A stretch of DNA of 64,000 nt from positions 1 through 64,000 of the forward strand of contig JAGWAT010000010.1 in assembly GCA_021296265.1 (NCBI GenBank), read 5' to 3'. Source of the stretch: Alphaproteobacteria bacterium. Its GTDB lineage: Bacteria > Pseudomonadota > Alphaproteobacteria > TMED109. How positions within the stretch are numbered: position 1 is the stretch's first letter; every line of letters begins with the position of its first letter. Position numbers and translations under genes: made by a program. The notes under the pieces were generated by a model. That model was not told where the DNA came from and ran no database searches. It saw nothing but the letters and a program-made list of their open reading frames with translations. Below, piece after piece: positions 53,141 through 62,419 of this stretch.

Positions 53141-55135
53141 TCAACCGCGGCTGAGCCGAGCCCGTACCCGCTCGGCAACGGCATCGGCCGTAATGCCGAA
53201 ATGCCGGAAGAGATCAGCGCCTGGCGCCGAGGCCCCGAAGCCGGTCATGCCGACAAATTCCCCGTCGGCGCCGAGCCAGCGCGTCCAGCCGAACCGCGTC
53301 GCCGCCTCGATGCCGACCCGCAACGTATCACCCCCGAGCACGTGCTCGCGATACACCTCGTCCTGGGCGGCGAACAGCTGCCACGACGGCAGGGATACCA
53401 CCCGGGCGGCGATTCCGTCCCCGGCAAGGAGGTCCGCCGCGCCCAGGGCCACCGCCACTTCCGAGCCCGAGGCGATCAACACGGCCTGCGCGGCCGGCGC
53501 ATCGCGCAGCACGTAACCGCCACGGCGCGCCGTGCAGTCGGGGCTTGTCGTCATCCGCACCGTCGGCACGCCCTGGCGGCTGAGCGCGATGACGGAAGGG
53601 CCATCCACGTGCTCGAGTGCGAGCTGCCAGCACTCCGCCGTCTCCACGGCGTCTGCCGGCCTGAGGACCAAGAGGTTGGGAATCGCGCGGAGTGCGGCCA
53701 GGTGTTCGACCGGCTGGTGCGTCGGGCCGTCCTCCCCGAGACCGATCGAATCGTGGGTCGCCACGTGAATGACCCGGACTCCCATGAGCGCTGCCAGGCG
53801 GATCGCCGAGCGCGCGTAGTCCGAGAACACGAGGAAGGTGCCACCGTACGGGATGAGCCCGCCGTGCAGCGCCATCCCGTTCATGCACGCCGCCATGCCG
53901 AGTTCGCGCACCCCCCAGTAGAGGTAGCGACCGGCGTAGCTTTCCGGCGTGACCGGTTCCTGCGTGGACGCCCGGGTGTTGTTGGAACCCGTGAGGTCGG
54001 CCGAGCCGCCCACGAGGTCCGGGATCACCTGCGCCAGCTCGTTCAGCACCTCCTGGCTGGCCTTCCGGGTCGCCCACTTGGGCGCGGACTCCGAAAACTT
54101 GCGGACCAGCCCGGCCACCGCAGTCTCCAGCGCATCCGGGAGCTTGCCCGCCAGCGCGCTCGACAGGGCGCGCGCCGGATCCCCGGCAGCGGCGTGCCGG
54201 GCCTCCCAGGCCGCACGCTCCTCCCGTCCGCGTCCGCCGACCGCCTGCCAGCATCCCGCGACATCGCCGGGGATCTCGAATGGCGCATGTGGCCAGTCGA
54301 GGGCTTCGCGGGCACCCGCGATTTCGTCCGCACCGAGCGGGGCGCCGTGGGCGCCCGCGGTGCCCGCCTTCGTGGGGGCACCCAGTCCGATGGTCGTGCG
54401 ACAACAGATCAGCGAGGGACGCGGATCCTCCGCGACCGCCGACAGTGCCCGGTCGATCGCCTCCACGTCGTGGCCGTCGACGGACTGGGTGTGCCAGCCG
54501 AGCGCGGTGAACCGGGCCGGGTAGTCGTCCGACATTGCGAGGCTGGTCGGCCCGTCGATCGAGATCCCGTTGTCATCCAGCAGCACCGTGAGTTGCCCGA
54601 GGCGGAGATGACCGGCCAGGCTGGCCGCCTCGTGGCTGATCCCCTCCATCATGCATCCGTCGCCAGCGATCACCCACGTGCGATGACTGACCAGACTGTC
54701 GCCGAAGCGCGCGTTCAGCATCCGCTCGGCGAGCGCCATGCCGACCGCGTTGGCCAGTCCCTGCCCGAGCGGGCCCGTGGTGGTCTCAATCCCCTGGCCA
54801 TGCCCGTACTCGGGATGGCCGGCCGTGCGGCTGCCGAGTTGCCGGAAGCGCTGCAGCTGTTCGATCGGGAAGTCGGGGTATCCGGTGAGATGGAGCAGCG
54901 CGTACAGCAGCATCGAGCCGTGACCGGCCGACAGCACAAAGCGGTCGCGGTCGGGCCAGTCGGGGCACGCTGGATCGAACTTGAGGTGCCGGGCGAACAG
55001 AACGGTGGCGACATCGGCCATGCCCATCGGCATGCCCGGATGGCCGGAAGCGGCCTGCTCGACCGCGTCCATCGCGAGGGCTCGCACCGCGTTGGCCATG
55101 CGGCGGAGCGATGCAGGAGTAAACGTCTCGGACAA
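53141..55135 (-). CDS. tkt: transketolase
   Basis: Transketolase, 664 residues, moves two-carbon units between sugar phosphates with thiamine diphosphate. The TPP motif is IAGDGCMMEGISHEAASLA, with LDDNGISIDGPT closing the metal site. Other features are AVEQAASGHPGMPMGMADVA, HDSIGLGEDGPTHQPVEHLA, and RFGWTRWLG near the end. The start is TTG at 55135; internal ATGs would cut the conserved N-terminus. It heads the tkt-gap-pgk-fba-thiE operon, which may serve the pentose phosphate and glycolytic routes; no RuBisCO or phosphoribulokinase is in view. Confidence 0.97.
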   Translation of the reverse strand: MSETFTPASLRRMANAVRALAMDAVEQAASGHPGMPMGMADVATVLFARHLKFDPACPDWPDRDRFVLSAGHGSMLLYALLHLTGYPDFPIEQLQRFRQLGSRTAGHPEYGHGQGIETTTGPLGQGLANAVGMALAERMLNARFGDSLVSHRTWVIAGDGCMMEGISHEAASLAGHLRLGQLTVLLDDNGISIDGPTSLAMSDDYPARFTALGWHTQSVDGHDVEAIDRALSAVAEDPRPSLICCRTTIGLGAPTKAGTAGAHGAPLGADEIAGAREALDWPHAPFEIPGDVAGCWQAVGGRGREERAAWEARHAAAGDPARALSSALAGKLPDALETAVAGLVRKFSESAPKWATRKASQEVLNELAQVIPDLVGGSADLTGSNNTRASTQEPVTPESYAGRYLYWGVRELGMAACMNGMALHGGLIPYGGTFLVFSDYARSAIRLAALMGVRVIHVATHDSIGLGEDGPTHQPVEHLAALRAIPNLLVLRPADAVETAECWQLALEHVDGPSVIALSRQGVPTVRMTTSPDCTARRGGYVLRDAPAAQAVLIASGSEVAVALGAADLLAGDGIAARVVSLPSWQLFAAQDEVYREHVLGGDTLRVGIEAATRFGWTRWLGADGEFVGMTGFGASAPGADLFRHFGITADAVAERVRARLSRG

Positions 55136-55438
55136 GCCGGAATCCCGGGGGCGCGGTCAGGTCGTCAGAAAAAGCGAGCCGGCGGACGTCGGCACGACCG
55201 CAACATGCGTGCCGCGCCGCGACTCGTCAACCGGCCGGGATCGGGCGTTCGTCACGCCTGCCGGGACCGGGTCCGCGCCTGGCGCCCCCTTGTTGTCGAA
55301 GGCCCGAATCCCCGACCGGAATTGCTCGGTGTGCCGTGCCCGGTCCCAACCACCGGCCACCAGCGCGTGCCGCAAGACGGCACCCGCGCTTCGTGCCATC
55401 ATCCGCGCCCCGTGCTCAACCAACGGCGAGGACACGAC

Positions 55439-55846
55439 ATGGCAAAGCAATGGGAATTCGTCCACGCGAAGGCGGGCGACGCCGACTGGGCACCCGGGCT
55501 GCGCGAGATCTTCGACTACCGCGATCTCGGCATCCGGGACGGCACCAAGGGCGACTACATCGCGCACATCATCAAGGCCAACGGCAAGCGGATGCAGGAC
55601 GGCGTGCAGGAGTGGCACGTGCATGACTGCGACTTCCAGTTCGTGCTGGTACTCAACGGCTGGGCCGAGTTCGAGTTCGAGGGGGAAGGGGTGCACCGCC
55701 TCGAGAAGGGCGACTGCATCCTCCAGCCGCCGCGGATCAAGCACCGCGAGCTCGCGTGCTCGGACGATTACGAGGTGCTGGAGGTGGTCTCGCCAGCCGA
55801 TTTCGGAACCCGCGTCGTGGAGGCTCCGCGCGAAGCCGCAGCCTGA
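55439..55846 (+). CDS. cupin domain protein
   Basis: A 135-residue single-domain cupin. The first motif is WHVHDCDFQFVLVLNGWAEFE and the second is KGDCILQPPRIKHRELACSD, cut to 20 residues, with the histidines and glutamine/glutamate that could bind a metal. The family includes enzymes and small-molecule binders. The ATG at 55439 has GAGG in front. It diverges from tkt at 55135, with about 300 bases between. The role is unknown. Confidence 0.85.
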   Translation: MAKQWEFVHAKAGDADWAPGLREIFDYRDLGIRDGTKGDYIAHIIKANGKRMQDGVQEWHVHDCDFQFVLVLNGWAEFEFEGEGVHRLEKGDCILQPPRIKHRELACSDDYEVLEVVSPADFGTRVVEAPREAAA

Positions 55847-55982
55847 GCTGCGGAGCGATGATTGGCGCAGGGGGCATGCTGCCCCTACCCAGTCCGCCCC
55901 GAATGGACCGGGGACCGGGCCGCGTTGGTGCGATCCGCCCAGCCCGGTCCGGCAGTAGCCGTCCGGTGCCCGCGGATCAGAC

Positions 55983-56431
55983 TTGATCGGGCTGCTCCAA
56001 CGCGTCTCCAGCGCGCGGGTGGACATCGGTCCCGACACCGTCGGGGCCATCGGCGCGGGCCTGATGGTGCTCATCGGCGTGGAGCGGGGGGACACCGTGC
56101 GCTCGGGGGACCGTCTCGTCGAGCGTCTCGTGGGATACCGCGTGTTTCCCGACGGCGAAGGGAAGATGAACCTCAGTGTGGCCGACGTCGGTGGCGGCCT
56201 TCTGCTCGTCCCGCAATTCACGCTGCCCGCCGACACGCGCAAGGGTGCTCGTCCGAGCCTGTCCAGCGCCGCGTCACCGGCCGAGGGAAACGCCTGTTCG
56301 AGCACGTCGTGCACCGGGCGCAGGCGCTGCACCCGCAGGTCCAGACCGGGCGCTTCGGCGCCTACATGCAGGTCTCCCTCACCAACGACGGTCCGGTGAC
56401 GTTCACGTTGCGCGTGGCGCCGCCGACGTGA
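55983..56431 (+). pseudogene. dtd: D-aminoacyl-tRNA deacylase (Dtd), frameshifted
   Basis: Dtd, about 148 residues when repaired, removes D-amino acids from tRNA. The first part reads [16 protein letters not shown] to [20 protein letters not shown]; at about 56284-56290 the frame shifts and the true continuation is [19 protein letters not shown], then [19 protein letters not shown]. The motif NDGPVT, which together with the SQFT-like motif forms the active site, lies after the shift. One missing base in a run of G explains it. Either a recent mutation or a sequencing error; both halves look well conserved, which favours error or a fresh lesion. Confidence 0.82.
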
Positions 56432-56479
56432 CCCGTCGCGCCTGACACCGGAAGGCCCGGCGCGGCCCGCCGATGGTGA

Positions 56480-57861
56480 TCAGGCGAGCGGCCGACCGAT
56501 CGATTCGAAGTACTCGCGGGTCACCTTGAACACCATCGGCGCCAGCAGCAGCAGCCCGATCAGGTTCGGAATCGCCATCAGCCCGTTAAGGGTATCGGCG
56601 AGGTTCCAGACCAGGCTGACCTTCACGTTGGCGAAGGTGAGCGCTGCCAGCACCCAGAGCGCGCGGTAGACCAGCAGGCTTCGTTCGCTGAACAGGTACA
56701 CTGCCAGCACCGCTCCCCGTAGTACGACCATCCGAGAATGGTGGTGAAGGCGAACACCGCCAGGGCGATGGTGACGATGTACTGGCCGCCAGTGATCGAG
56801 TGCTGGAAGCCCGCGGAGGTCAGCACCGCGCCGGTCAGTCCGCCGCCGTCGGCGCCCGTCATCGTCCACGCGCCCGAGGTGAGGATCACCAGTGCGGTCA
56901 GCGTGCACACCACGAGGGTGTCGATGAAGGTCCCGAGCATGGCAATGACGCCCTGCCGGACCGGGCTGTTCGTCTGGGCCGCCGCGTGGGCGATCGCGGC
57001 CGAACCCAGTCCCGATTCATTGGAGAACACCCCGCGCGCGACCCCGAAGCGGATGGCCGCAGCGACCGCCGCGCCGGCGAAGCCGCCGGTCGCCGCCGCC
57101 GGTGTGAAGGCGTGGGTAAAGATCAATCCGATCGCCGCCGGCACCGCCGTGATGTTGATGAGGAGGATCAGCAGCGCCGCGCCGAGGTACAGCACGATCA
57201 TCGCCGGCACCAGCCGGCCGGCGACCTCCGCGATCCGCCGGATGCCGCCAAGGATGACCACGCCCACCAGCGCCGCGACGATCACTCCTGTGAGCCAGAC
57301 CGGCACCCCGAAGCTCGACACCAGCGCGGCCGCCATCGAGTTGACCTGGACCGCGTTGCCGATCCCGAACGCCGCGACCGCACCGAAGATGGCGAAGGCC
57401 AGCCCCAGCCATTTGCCGAGTTCGGGGGCGAAGGCGCCGACCCCATTTCGCAGGTAGTACATCGGGCCGCCGACGTAGTTGCCCGACCGGTCGACCTCGC
57501 GGTAGGTGACAGCGCACACCGCCTCGGCGTACTTCGTCGCCATGCCGAACAGGGCGATAAGCCACATGTAGAAGATGGCGCCTGGCCCGCCGAGCGCGAT
57601 GGCGGTAGCGACGCCGGCGATGTTCCCGGTGCCGACCGTGGCCGACAGCGCCGTCATCAGGGCGTTGAAGGGCTTGACCTCGCCCTCGCCCTCGGGGGCG
57701 CTGCGGTCGAACAGCAGCTGGAAGCCGTACCCGACTCGGCGCCAGGGCATGAAGACGAGCCCAAGGGTCAGCAGGACGCCCGTGACCCCGAGGATGCCGA
57801 GCATGGGCGGCCCCCAGGCGAAGGCGTTGACCGAATCGATGACAGTGTTCAGCCGATCCAT
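56480..57861 (-). pseudogene. sodium:alanine symporter family transporter (AGCS), frameshifted
   Basis: An AGCS-family importer of alanine or glycine, about 460 residues when repaired. The N-terminal part runs from MDRLNTVIDSVNAFAWG through family signatures SATVGTGNIAGVATAIALGG, GGPMYYLRNGVG and GVFSNESGLGSAAIAHAA. Near 56708-56713, within WSYYGER, one base is missing, and the protein continues in another frame as LAVYLFSERSLLVYRALWVL and ends NGLMAIPNLIGLLLLAPMVF. The start ATG at 57861 fits the family. A lost G in CGGGTG gives the right frame. It lies within about 430 bases of the dtd lesion, so a local sequence error is possible. Confidence 0.85.
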
Positions 57862-58015
57862 GGTGCCGCCCCCCTGCACGTGCTTCGCAGGAGAGGAGTC
57901 TAGCGCGGACGCGCCAAGCGTCGCGGTAGCGACTGTGCGTAGCGGGCACGCTGCGGCACCTGCCGGCTAGGTCCGCCGTGGTGCCGAGGGCGGGGTCCGG
58001 GAGGATGCGGCCGGC

Positions 58016-58666
58016 TCAGTCCAGCCGGAAGTTCAGGATGTGCTCCGGCGGCTCGACTCCCTCGAGGTTGCGCGGGTCGGGGACCGGGTCGAGCACCTCC
58101 ATGCGGACCGGGATGACCCCTGCCCAGATCGGCAGGGCGTAATCCTCGTCGTCGTCCTTCGGCGGCCCGGTGCGCACCTTCGACGACGCCTCCCGGATCG
58201 GCATCGTCAGCACCGTGGTCCCCTTCATCTCCTGCCCCAGCGGCGGGCGCAGAATGTCCCAGCGGCCCGGGAAATGCCCGTCGACGAAGGCCTTCAGCCG
58301 GGCCTCCTTCTCATCCGGGTCGGACACCTTGCGGGCGGTTCCCAGCAGCATCACCGACCGGTAGTTGGCCGAGTGATGGAAGCCGGAGCGCGCCATGACG
58401 AACCCGTCCAGGATCGCGACGGTCAGGCAGACCTCCGCCGTGTCCACCGCCTGCAGCATCCGGCTGGCCGATGAGCCATGCCAGTACACGTGGCCGCCCT
58501 CGCGCCACTGCAGGGTCGGAGTCACGTAGGGCTGTCCGTCAAAGACGTAGCCGACCGAGCACATCGGCATGGCGTCGAGGATCGGATACAGGGTCGTCGC
58601 GTCGTAGCCGCCCCGTTCGTGACGGCGGCGGAGGCGGACCCGGTCGGTGAGCGGCGGCGTGGTCAT
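58016..58666 (-). CDS. pyridoxamine 5'-phosphate oxidase family FMN-binding protein
   Basis: A 216-residue protein of the split-barrel FMN-binding family (NimA-like). Recognisable stretches are RRRHERGGYDATTLYPILDA, cut at 20, MCSVGYVFDGQPYVTPTLQW, HVYWHGSSASRML, VCLTVAILDGFVMARSGFHH and NYRSVMLLGTARKV. Proteins of this type bind flavin or a related cofactor; many have unknown substrates. The ATG at 58666 gives the family start. It stands alone between the symporter gene and the lipoprotein gene. Confidence 0.85.
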   Translation of the reverse strand: MTTPPLTDRVRLRRRHERGGYDATTLYPILDAMPMCSVGYVFDGQPYVTPTLQWREGGHVYWHGSSASRMLQAVDTAEVCLTVAILDGFVMARSGFHHSANYRSVMLLGTARKVSDPDEKEARLKAFVDGHFPGRWDILRPPLGQEMKGTTVLTMPIREASSKVRTGPPKDDDEDYALPIWAGVIPVRMEVLDPVPDPRNLEGVEPPEHILNFRLD

Positions 58667-58957
58667 GGCGGAACTCGCGCAGGGAAGGTTGGAACGGGCG
58701 ATCAGTTCCGCGCCACCTCCGGCCCGGCCAGCGTGAATCCAGGTGCATCGGAACCGCGGCAGGATACGCCCTCCCGAAGCGGGGGCGAATCCGCACCCAC
58801 CGGCCAGGCGCGCCGGATGACCGGTCGGGGGAGACGGTGTCGGCTCCCGCCGGGCGCGCTACCATCGGCCGGCTTCCCGGCGACCGGCGAACGCCGTTGT
58901 CCGGGCCTTCCCGCCGGCCCATATCACCCATGGAGAAGCGCCAGCACGGAGGCTGCG

Positions 58958-59476
58958 ATGATCCTTCGGACCCAGCGCGTTACGCCGGTTCTCGCCATTG
59001 CGGGCGTGCTCGGGCTCGCGGCCTGCGGCGTGCCGACGCCGTACCAACCGGCGGTCGACGGCCAGGGTTACACCGAACTGCAGATTGAGGACGACCGGTT
59101 CCGGGTCACCTTCAGCGGCAACCGCCTCACCGCACGGGAGACGGTCGAGAACTACCTGCTCTACCGTGCCGCCGAGATCACCGTGGCACGCGGTTTCGAC
59201 CACTTCGTCGTCGCGGACTGGGAGATCGAGCGCCGCACCACGTACTTCTCGACCATGATCGGGGTCGGCGGCGGCTTCGGCTACGGCAGGTACGATGTCC
59301 TCGGCGATCCCTTCGGCGGTTTCGGCTCGGCCACGGCGCGGCCGGCCGACCGCTACACGGGCTACGCGAACATCGTGCTCCAGCGGGGCGCCAAGCCGGC
59401 CGGCCAGCCCGAGACGTATGACGCCCGGGCCGTCCTCCGCCGCCTGGCGCCCGCGGTCAGACAGCCCCCCGCCTGA
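58958..59476 (+). CDS. DUF4136-like lipoprotein
   Basis: A 172-residue predicted lipoprotein. The N-terminal signal has a hydrophobic stretch and a lipobox GLAACG, putting the lipid on C23. The mature part has YTELQIEDDRFRVTFSGN and ENYLLYRAAEITVARGFDHF, which recall the DUF4136 type of outer-membrane or periplasmic lipoproteins. GGAGG lies five bases before the ATG at 58958. A glycine-rich loop (GVGGGFGYGRYDV) is present in the middle. Its role is unknown. Confidence 0.75.
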   Translation: MILRTQRVTPVLAIAGVLGLAACGVPTPYQPAVDGQGYTELQIEDDRFRVTFSGNRLTARETVENYLLYRAAEITVARGFDHFVVADWEIERRTTYFSTMIGVGGGFGYGRYDVLGDPFGGFGSATARPADRYTGYANIVLQRGAKPAGQPETYDARAVLRRLAPAVRQPPA

Positions 59477-59503
59477 CCGGCCGAGGCCCGCCCGGCCCTT
59501 CGG

Positions 59504-59617
59504 TCACGCCGTTTCCGGCGCGGCCGGATCCCGGTCACGCGGACCGAACTCGAGGCGCACCAGGAACACCAGCAGCAAGAGGGCGCCGAGCGCGAACACG
59601 ACGTCACGGGCCTGCAA
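59504..59617 (-). CDS. possible small membrane protein, 37 residues
   Basis: A short minus-strand frame starting at TTG (59617) encodes MQARDVVFALGALLLLVFLV and a charged tail ending in RDRDPAAPETA. The single hydrophobic segment flanked by charged residues looks like a genuine small membrane protein. The frame remains open upstream for about 35 codons with no ATG, so the start is uncertain. There is no clear ribosome binding site. It may instead be the end of a longer protein or chance. Confidence 0.3.
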   Translation of the reverse strand: MQARDVVFALGALLLLVFLVRLEFGPRDRDPAAPETA

Positions 59618-59725
59618 TGCGCCGCGAGGAACCGTCGACCAGTGGACGCGGGCGGCCGTGCCGGCAGCTCCGGCAACGGGCCGGATACCGGGGCCGGCAG
59701 GCGCTCGGCCCGCTTGCCGTACCTA

Positions 59726-59748
59726 AACATGCATCTAGAATACCTTTT
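59726..59748 (+). promoter_or_regulatory. candidate NsrR operator upstream of nirK
   Basis: The 23 bases AACATGCATCT-A-GAATACCTTTT match 13 of 18 positions of the NsrR consensus GATGYATTT-N-AAATRCATC, with the left arm better than the right. It lies about 110 bases before the nirK start, and an NsrR-like gene is nearby. No comparable site was seen at the other genes. Confidence 0.5.
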
Positions 59749-59857
59749 ATCGAGATCGTTGATTGTCTCTGCAAGGAGTCGAAGCCACTGGGCTGATCTG
59801 CGTTGGGGCCGCGTCTAATCCTGGCGATGAGGCAATGATCAAAAGGAGGAATCAGCC

Positions 59858-60979
59858 ATGTTGGACATGAACAGACGTCAGCTGATGTGGGCTGGCGGCG
59901 GTGCGCTGGGCGCCTTCTCGGCCGGACACCCCGTGATTCTGCCCGCGGCGACCGAGGCGCACGCGGCGGAGATGAGCGACCTGCCCCGCGTGAAGCAGGA
60001 ACTCATCGCGCCCCCGCATGCCCCGGCCCATGATCAGGTGACGACGGACGGCCCGAAGATCATCGAAGTGGAACTCACGGCCACCGAGGACCAGCGCGAA
60101 ATCGACGACAGCGGAACCGTCATCAACGCGCTCTCGTTCAACGGTTCGATCCCGGGCCCGCTGATGGTCTGCCACGAAGGCGACTACATCGAGCTCACGT
60201 TGAAGAACCCGGAAGGCAACATCTTCGCGCACAACATCGACTTCCATGCGTCAACCGGAGCGCTCGGCGGCGGCGGCCTCACGCTCGTGCAGCCGGGCGA
60301 GCAGGTGGTGCTCCGCTGGAAGGCAACCAAGCCCGGAACCTACATCTATCACTGTGCGCCGGGCGGGCAGATGATCCCCTACCACGTCGTTTCCGGGATG
60401 AACGGCGCCGTCATGGTGCTGCCGCGCGACGGCCTCAAGGACCGGCACGGCAATTCGCTCAGCTACGACAAGGCCTACTACGTCGGCGAGCAGGACTACT
60501 ACGTGCCGCGCGACGCCGACGGCAACTTCAAGTCGTATGAATCGCATGCCGACGCCATGTTGGAGACGCTCGAGGTCATGCGGACGCTGACCCCGACCCA
60601 CGTGGTGATGAATGGGCGGGTCGGCGGGCTCACCGGCGACAACACCATGACCGCGAATGTCGGCGAATCGGTGCTCTTCATCCATTCGCAGGCCAACCGC
60701 GATTCGCGACCGCATCTCATCGGCGGGCACGGTGACTACGTCTGGGAGCAGGGATCGTTCGCAGATCCGCCGGCGGAAGGCCTCGAGACCTGGTTCATCC
60801 GGGGCGGCTCGGCCGGGGCCGCACTCTACACGTTCCTGCAGCCGGGTGTGTACGTCTACCTGTCGCACAACCTGATCGAGGCAGTGGAGCTCGGCGCTCT
60901 GGCGACTGTGGTCGTCGAGGGAGAATGGAACGACGACCTGATGACGCAGGTGCAGGCCCCGGGCCCGATCACGGCGTAG
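59858..60979 (+). CDS. nirK: copper-containing nitrite reductase
   Basis: NirK, 373 residues, reduces nitrite to nitric oxide in the periplasm. A twin-arginine signal begins [17 protein letters not shown]. Two cupredoxin domains follow. Type 1 copper ligands are H125, C166, H176 and M181 ([23 protein letters not shown]); type 2 ligands are H130, H165 and H337; the catalytic aspartate is D128 and the histidine H286 ([12 protein letters not shown]). All residues needed for catalysis are present. AAGGAGG lies before the ATG. nirV follows after 75 bases and an NsrR-like regulator lies beyond it. The two-domain form and lengths point to the class I group. Confidence 0.96.
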   Translation: MLDMNRRQLMWAGGGALGAFSAGHPVILPAATEAHAAEMSDLPRVKQELIAPPHAPAHDQVTTDGPKIIEVELTATEDQREIDDSGTVINALSFNGSIPGPLMVCHEGDYIELTLKNPEGNIFAHNIDFHASTGALGGGGLTLVQPGEQVVLRWKATKPGTYIYHCAPGGQMIPYHVVSGMNGAVMVLPRDGLKDRHGNSLSYDKAYYVGEQDYYVPRDADGNFKSYESHADAMLETLEVMRTLTPTHVVMNGRVGGLTGDNTMTANVGESVLFIHSQANRDSRPHLIGGHGDYVWEQGSFADPPAEGLETWFIRGGSAGAALYTFLQPGVYVYLSHNLIEAVELGALATVVVEGEWNDDLMTQVQAPGPITA

Positions 60980-61054
60980 GCGCGCACGGAAGCCGGGCGG
61001 GGACGGCCGGAGCGGTCGCCCCCGACCCGGTGATCTGCCCGGGAGGAAGACCCG

Positions 61055-61879
61055 ATGAACCACGGGACGCGCAGGTTGCGGATCGGCCGGCGCCGCGCCG
61101 GCATCGTGGTGGCGGTCGTGGCGCTGGCGTCGGCCGGCGTGTTCGCCGGCGTCCGCCCTACGGAACCGCCGGTGCCCGACGCGTTCCTGCCGGAACTGGT
61201 CCGGGTCCCAGCCGGGGACATGACCGTGTCGGGGCGCGACGGGACGCCTGACCCGGTCGGCAGCGACGGACAGCGTGTGGCGTTTGAGCGTCCGTTCTAC
61301 ATCGGCAAGTTCGAGGTGACATTCGCACAGTGGGACTACTGCCATGCGGTCGGGGCCTGCGCCCATCGCCCGCCCGACAACGGCTGGGGACGTGGCGACC
61401 GGCCCGTGATCAACGTGAGCTGGGACGACATCGCGCAGTACCTCCAGTGGCTGTCCGACGCCACCGGCAACCGGTATCGACTGCCGACAGAGTACGAATG
61501 GGAGTACGCCGCACGGGCGGGCTCCGGTGAACCGTTCGAACAACCGCAGCTCTTCACGGACGAGCGGCTGGCCTGGGCTTCGGACTACGCGCTCGTCCCC
61601 CGGCCAACCCGCAAGACCAGCCCGGTCGGATCCGACGACGGCAACGCGTTAGGCGTCTTCGGGACCCGTGGCAACGTGTGGGAGTGGACCGACTCCTGCT
61701 GGCAGCGCACCTACGCGAGCGAAGAGGGCAGCGTCTTCAGGGAAAACTGCGGGATCCGGATCCTGCAGGGGGAGCACCGGAGCTTCATGCAGACCTTCCT
61801 TCGCGAAATCGGCTCCGGAGGCTGCTCGGTGAAACCCATGCCCGGCAATTTCGGGTTTCGGGTCCTCCTGGAATCGTAG
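61055..61879 (+). CDS. nirV: NirV-type formylglycine-generating-enzyme family protein
   Basis: A 274-residue protein of the SUMF1/FGE-sulfatase family, by position NirV, which accompanies nirK in many denitrifiers. A short N-terminal membrane anchor (about residues 14-32, IVVAVVALASAGVFAGV) suggests a periplasmic location. Fold markers are LVRVPAGDMTVSGRDGTPD, FYIGKFEVTFAQWDYC, PVINVSWDDIAQYLQWLS, RYRLPTEYEWEYAARAG and GNVWEWTDSCW. The end, GIRILQGEHRSF and later NFGFRVLL, has lost the usual GGSW...R...R form, so the sulfatase-activating activity is unlikely. Its role in nitrite reductase function is not known. It starts 75 bases after nirK. Confidence 0.83.
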   Translation: MNHGTRRLRIGRRRAGIVVAVVALASAGVFAGVRPTEPPVPDAFLPELVRVPAGDMTVSGRDGTPDPVGSDGQRVAFERPFYIGKFEVTFAQWDYCHAVGACAHRPPDNGWGRGDRPVINVSWDDIAQYLQWLSDATGNRYRLPTEYEWEYAARAGSGEPFEQPQLFTDERLAWASDYALVPRPTRKTSPVGSDDGNALGVFGTRGNVWEWTDSCWQRTYASEEGSVFRENCGIRILQGEHRSFMQTFLREIGSGGCSVKPMPGNFGFRVLLES

Positions 61880-61930
61880 GCACCGGCACCCGGCCGGGAG
61901 GCTGCGGCGGGCGTCCGGCGGCGGCGGGGC

Positions 61931-62419
61931 TCAGCAGCCGGCTGCGATCGCGGGCTTCGTCATGGCCGCGTTCGCACTCTCGCGCCGCGCCGAAAAGATG
62001 GCGTGGAGCGCTTGCGACGGTGCCAAGAGATCCTGCAGCGTGTGCCGGTCCAGGACGTTAATGAACGCCGCAAGGGCTGAGTCCAGCACGTTCGTCAGCA
62101 CGCACGGCCCCGCAATCGGACACGTGTTGCCGGCCGGATCCCGAAAGCATTCCACCAGGTGCACGTCGCCTTCAGTCACCCTGAACACGTCGCCCAGCCC
62201 GATCTCGCTTGCCGGCCTCGCCAGCTTCAATCCGCCCTTTCTGCCGCGCGATGTCTCGATGAACCCCTGCTGACCCAGACGATGGGTCAGCTTCATGAGG
62301 TGATTCTGGGAAATGCCGTAGGCGTCGGCGATCTCGCGGATCGTGCACCGTCGGTCGGGATGGAGTCCGAGATAGATGAGCGCCCGCAGGGAATAGTCGC
62401 TGTATCGCTTCAACTGCAT
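61931..62419 (-). CDS. nsrR: Rrf2 family nitric oxide-sensing regulator (NsrR-like)
   Basis: A 162-residue Rrf2-type repressor. The helix-turn-helix is CTIREIADAYGISQNHLMKL, followed by the wing SRGRKGGLKLARPASEIGLG. Three cysteines, C91, C100 and C106 (ECFRDPAGNTCPIAGPC), match the iron-sulfur ligand spacing of NsrR from Bacillus subtilis (92, 100, 106). NsrR loses its cluster in nitric oxide and releases its targets. A candidate site lies before nirK. The gene converges on nirV with a 51-base gap. NsrR is the best call; IscR and other Rrf2 members have different cysteine spacing. Confidence 0.85.
   Translation of the reverse strand: MQLKRYSDYSLRALIYLGLHPDRRCTIREIADAYGISQNHLMKLTHRLGQQGFIETSRGRKGGLKLARPASEIGLGDVFRVTEGDVHLVECFRDPAGNTCPIAGPCVLTNVLDSALAAFINVLDRHTLQDLLAPSQALHAIFSARRESANAAMTKPAIAAGC

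Larger units (their letters stand above)
59477..59857. other. regulatory gap before nirK, with a possible small reading frame
   Basis: This 381-base region holds the nirK control sequences in its second half (59726-59857), including a candidate NsrR operator, and an isolated TTGAT (59759-59763) that could be half an FNR-type site. The first half has a short minus-strand frame with a membrane segment (59504-59617), listed separately. AAAAGGAGGAATCAGCC leads into the nirK ATG. Confidence 0.5.

Noticed and set aside
53141-55135. A Calvin cycle cluster, suggested by tkt-gap-pgk-fba.
   Set aside because: No RuBisCO, phosphoribulokinase or fructose-bisphosphatase gene is in the window, and the same gene order serves glycolysis and the pentose phosphate pathway in many non-autotrophs.
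59759-59780. FNR/NnrR box before nirK.
   Set aside because: Only one TTGAT half is present; the second half is not matched, so it is not listed as a site.
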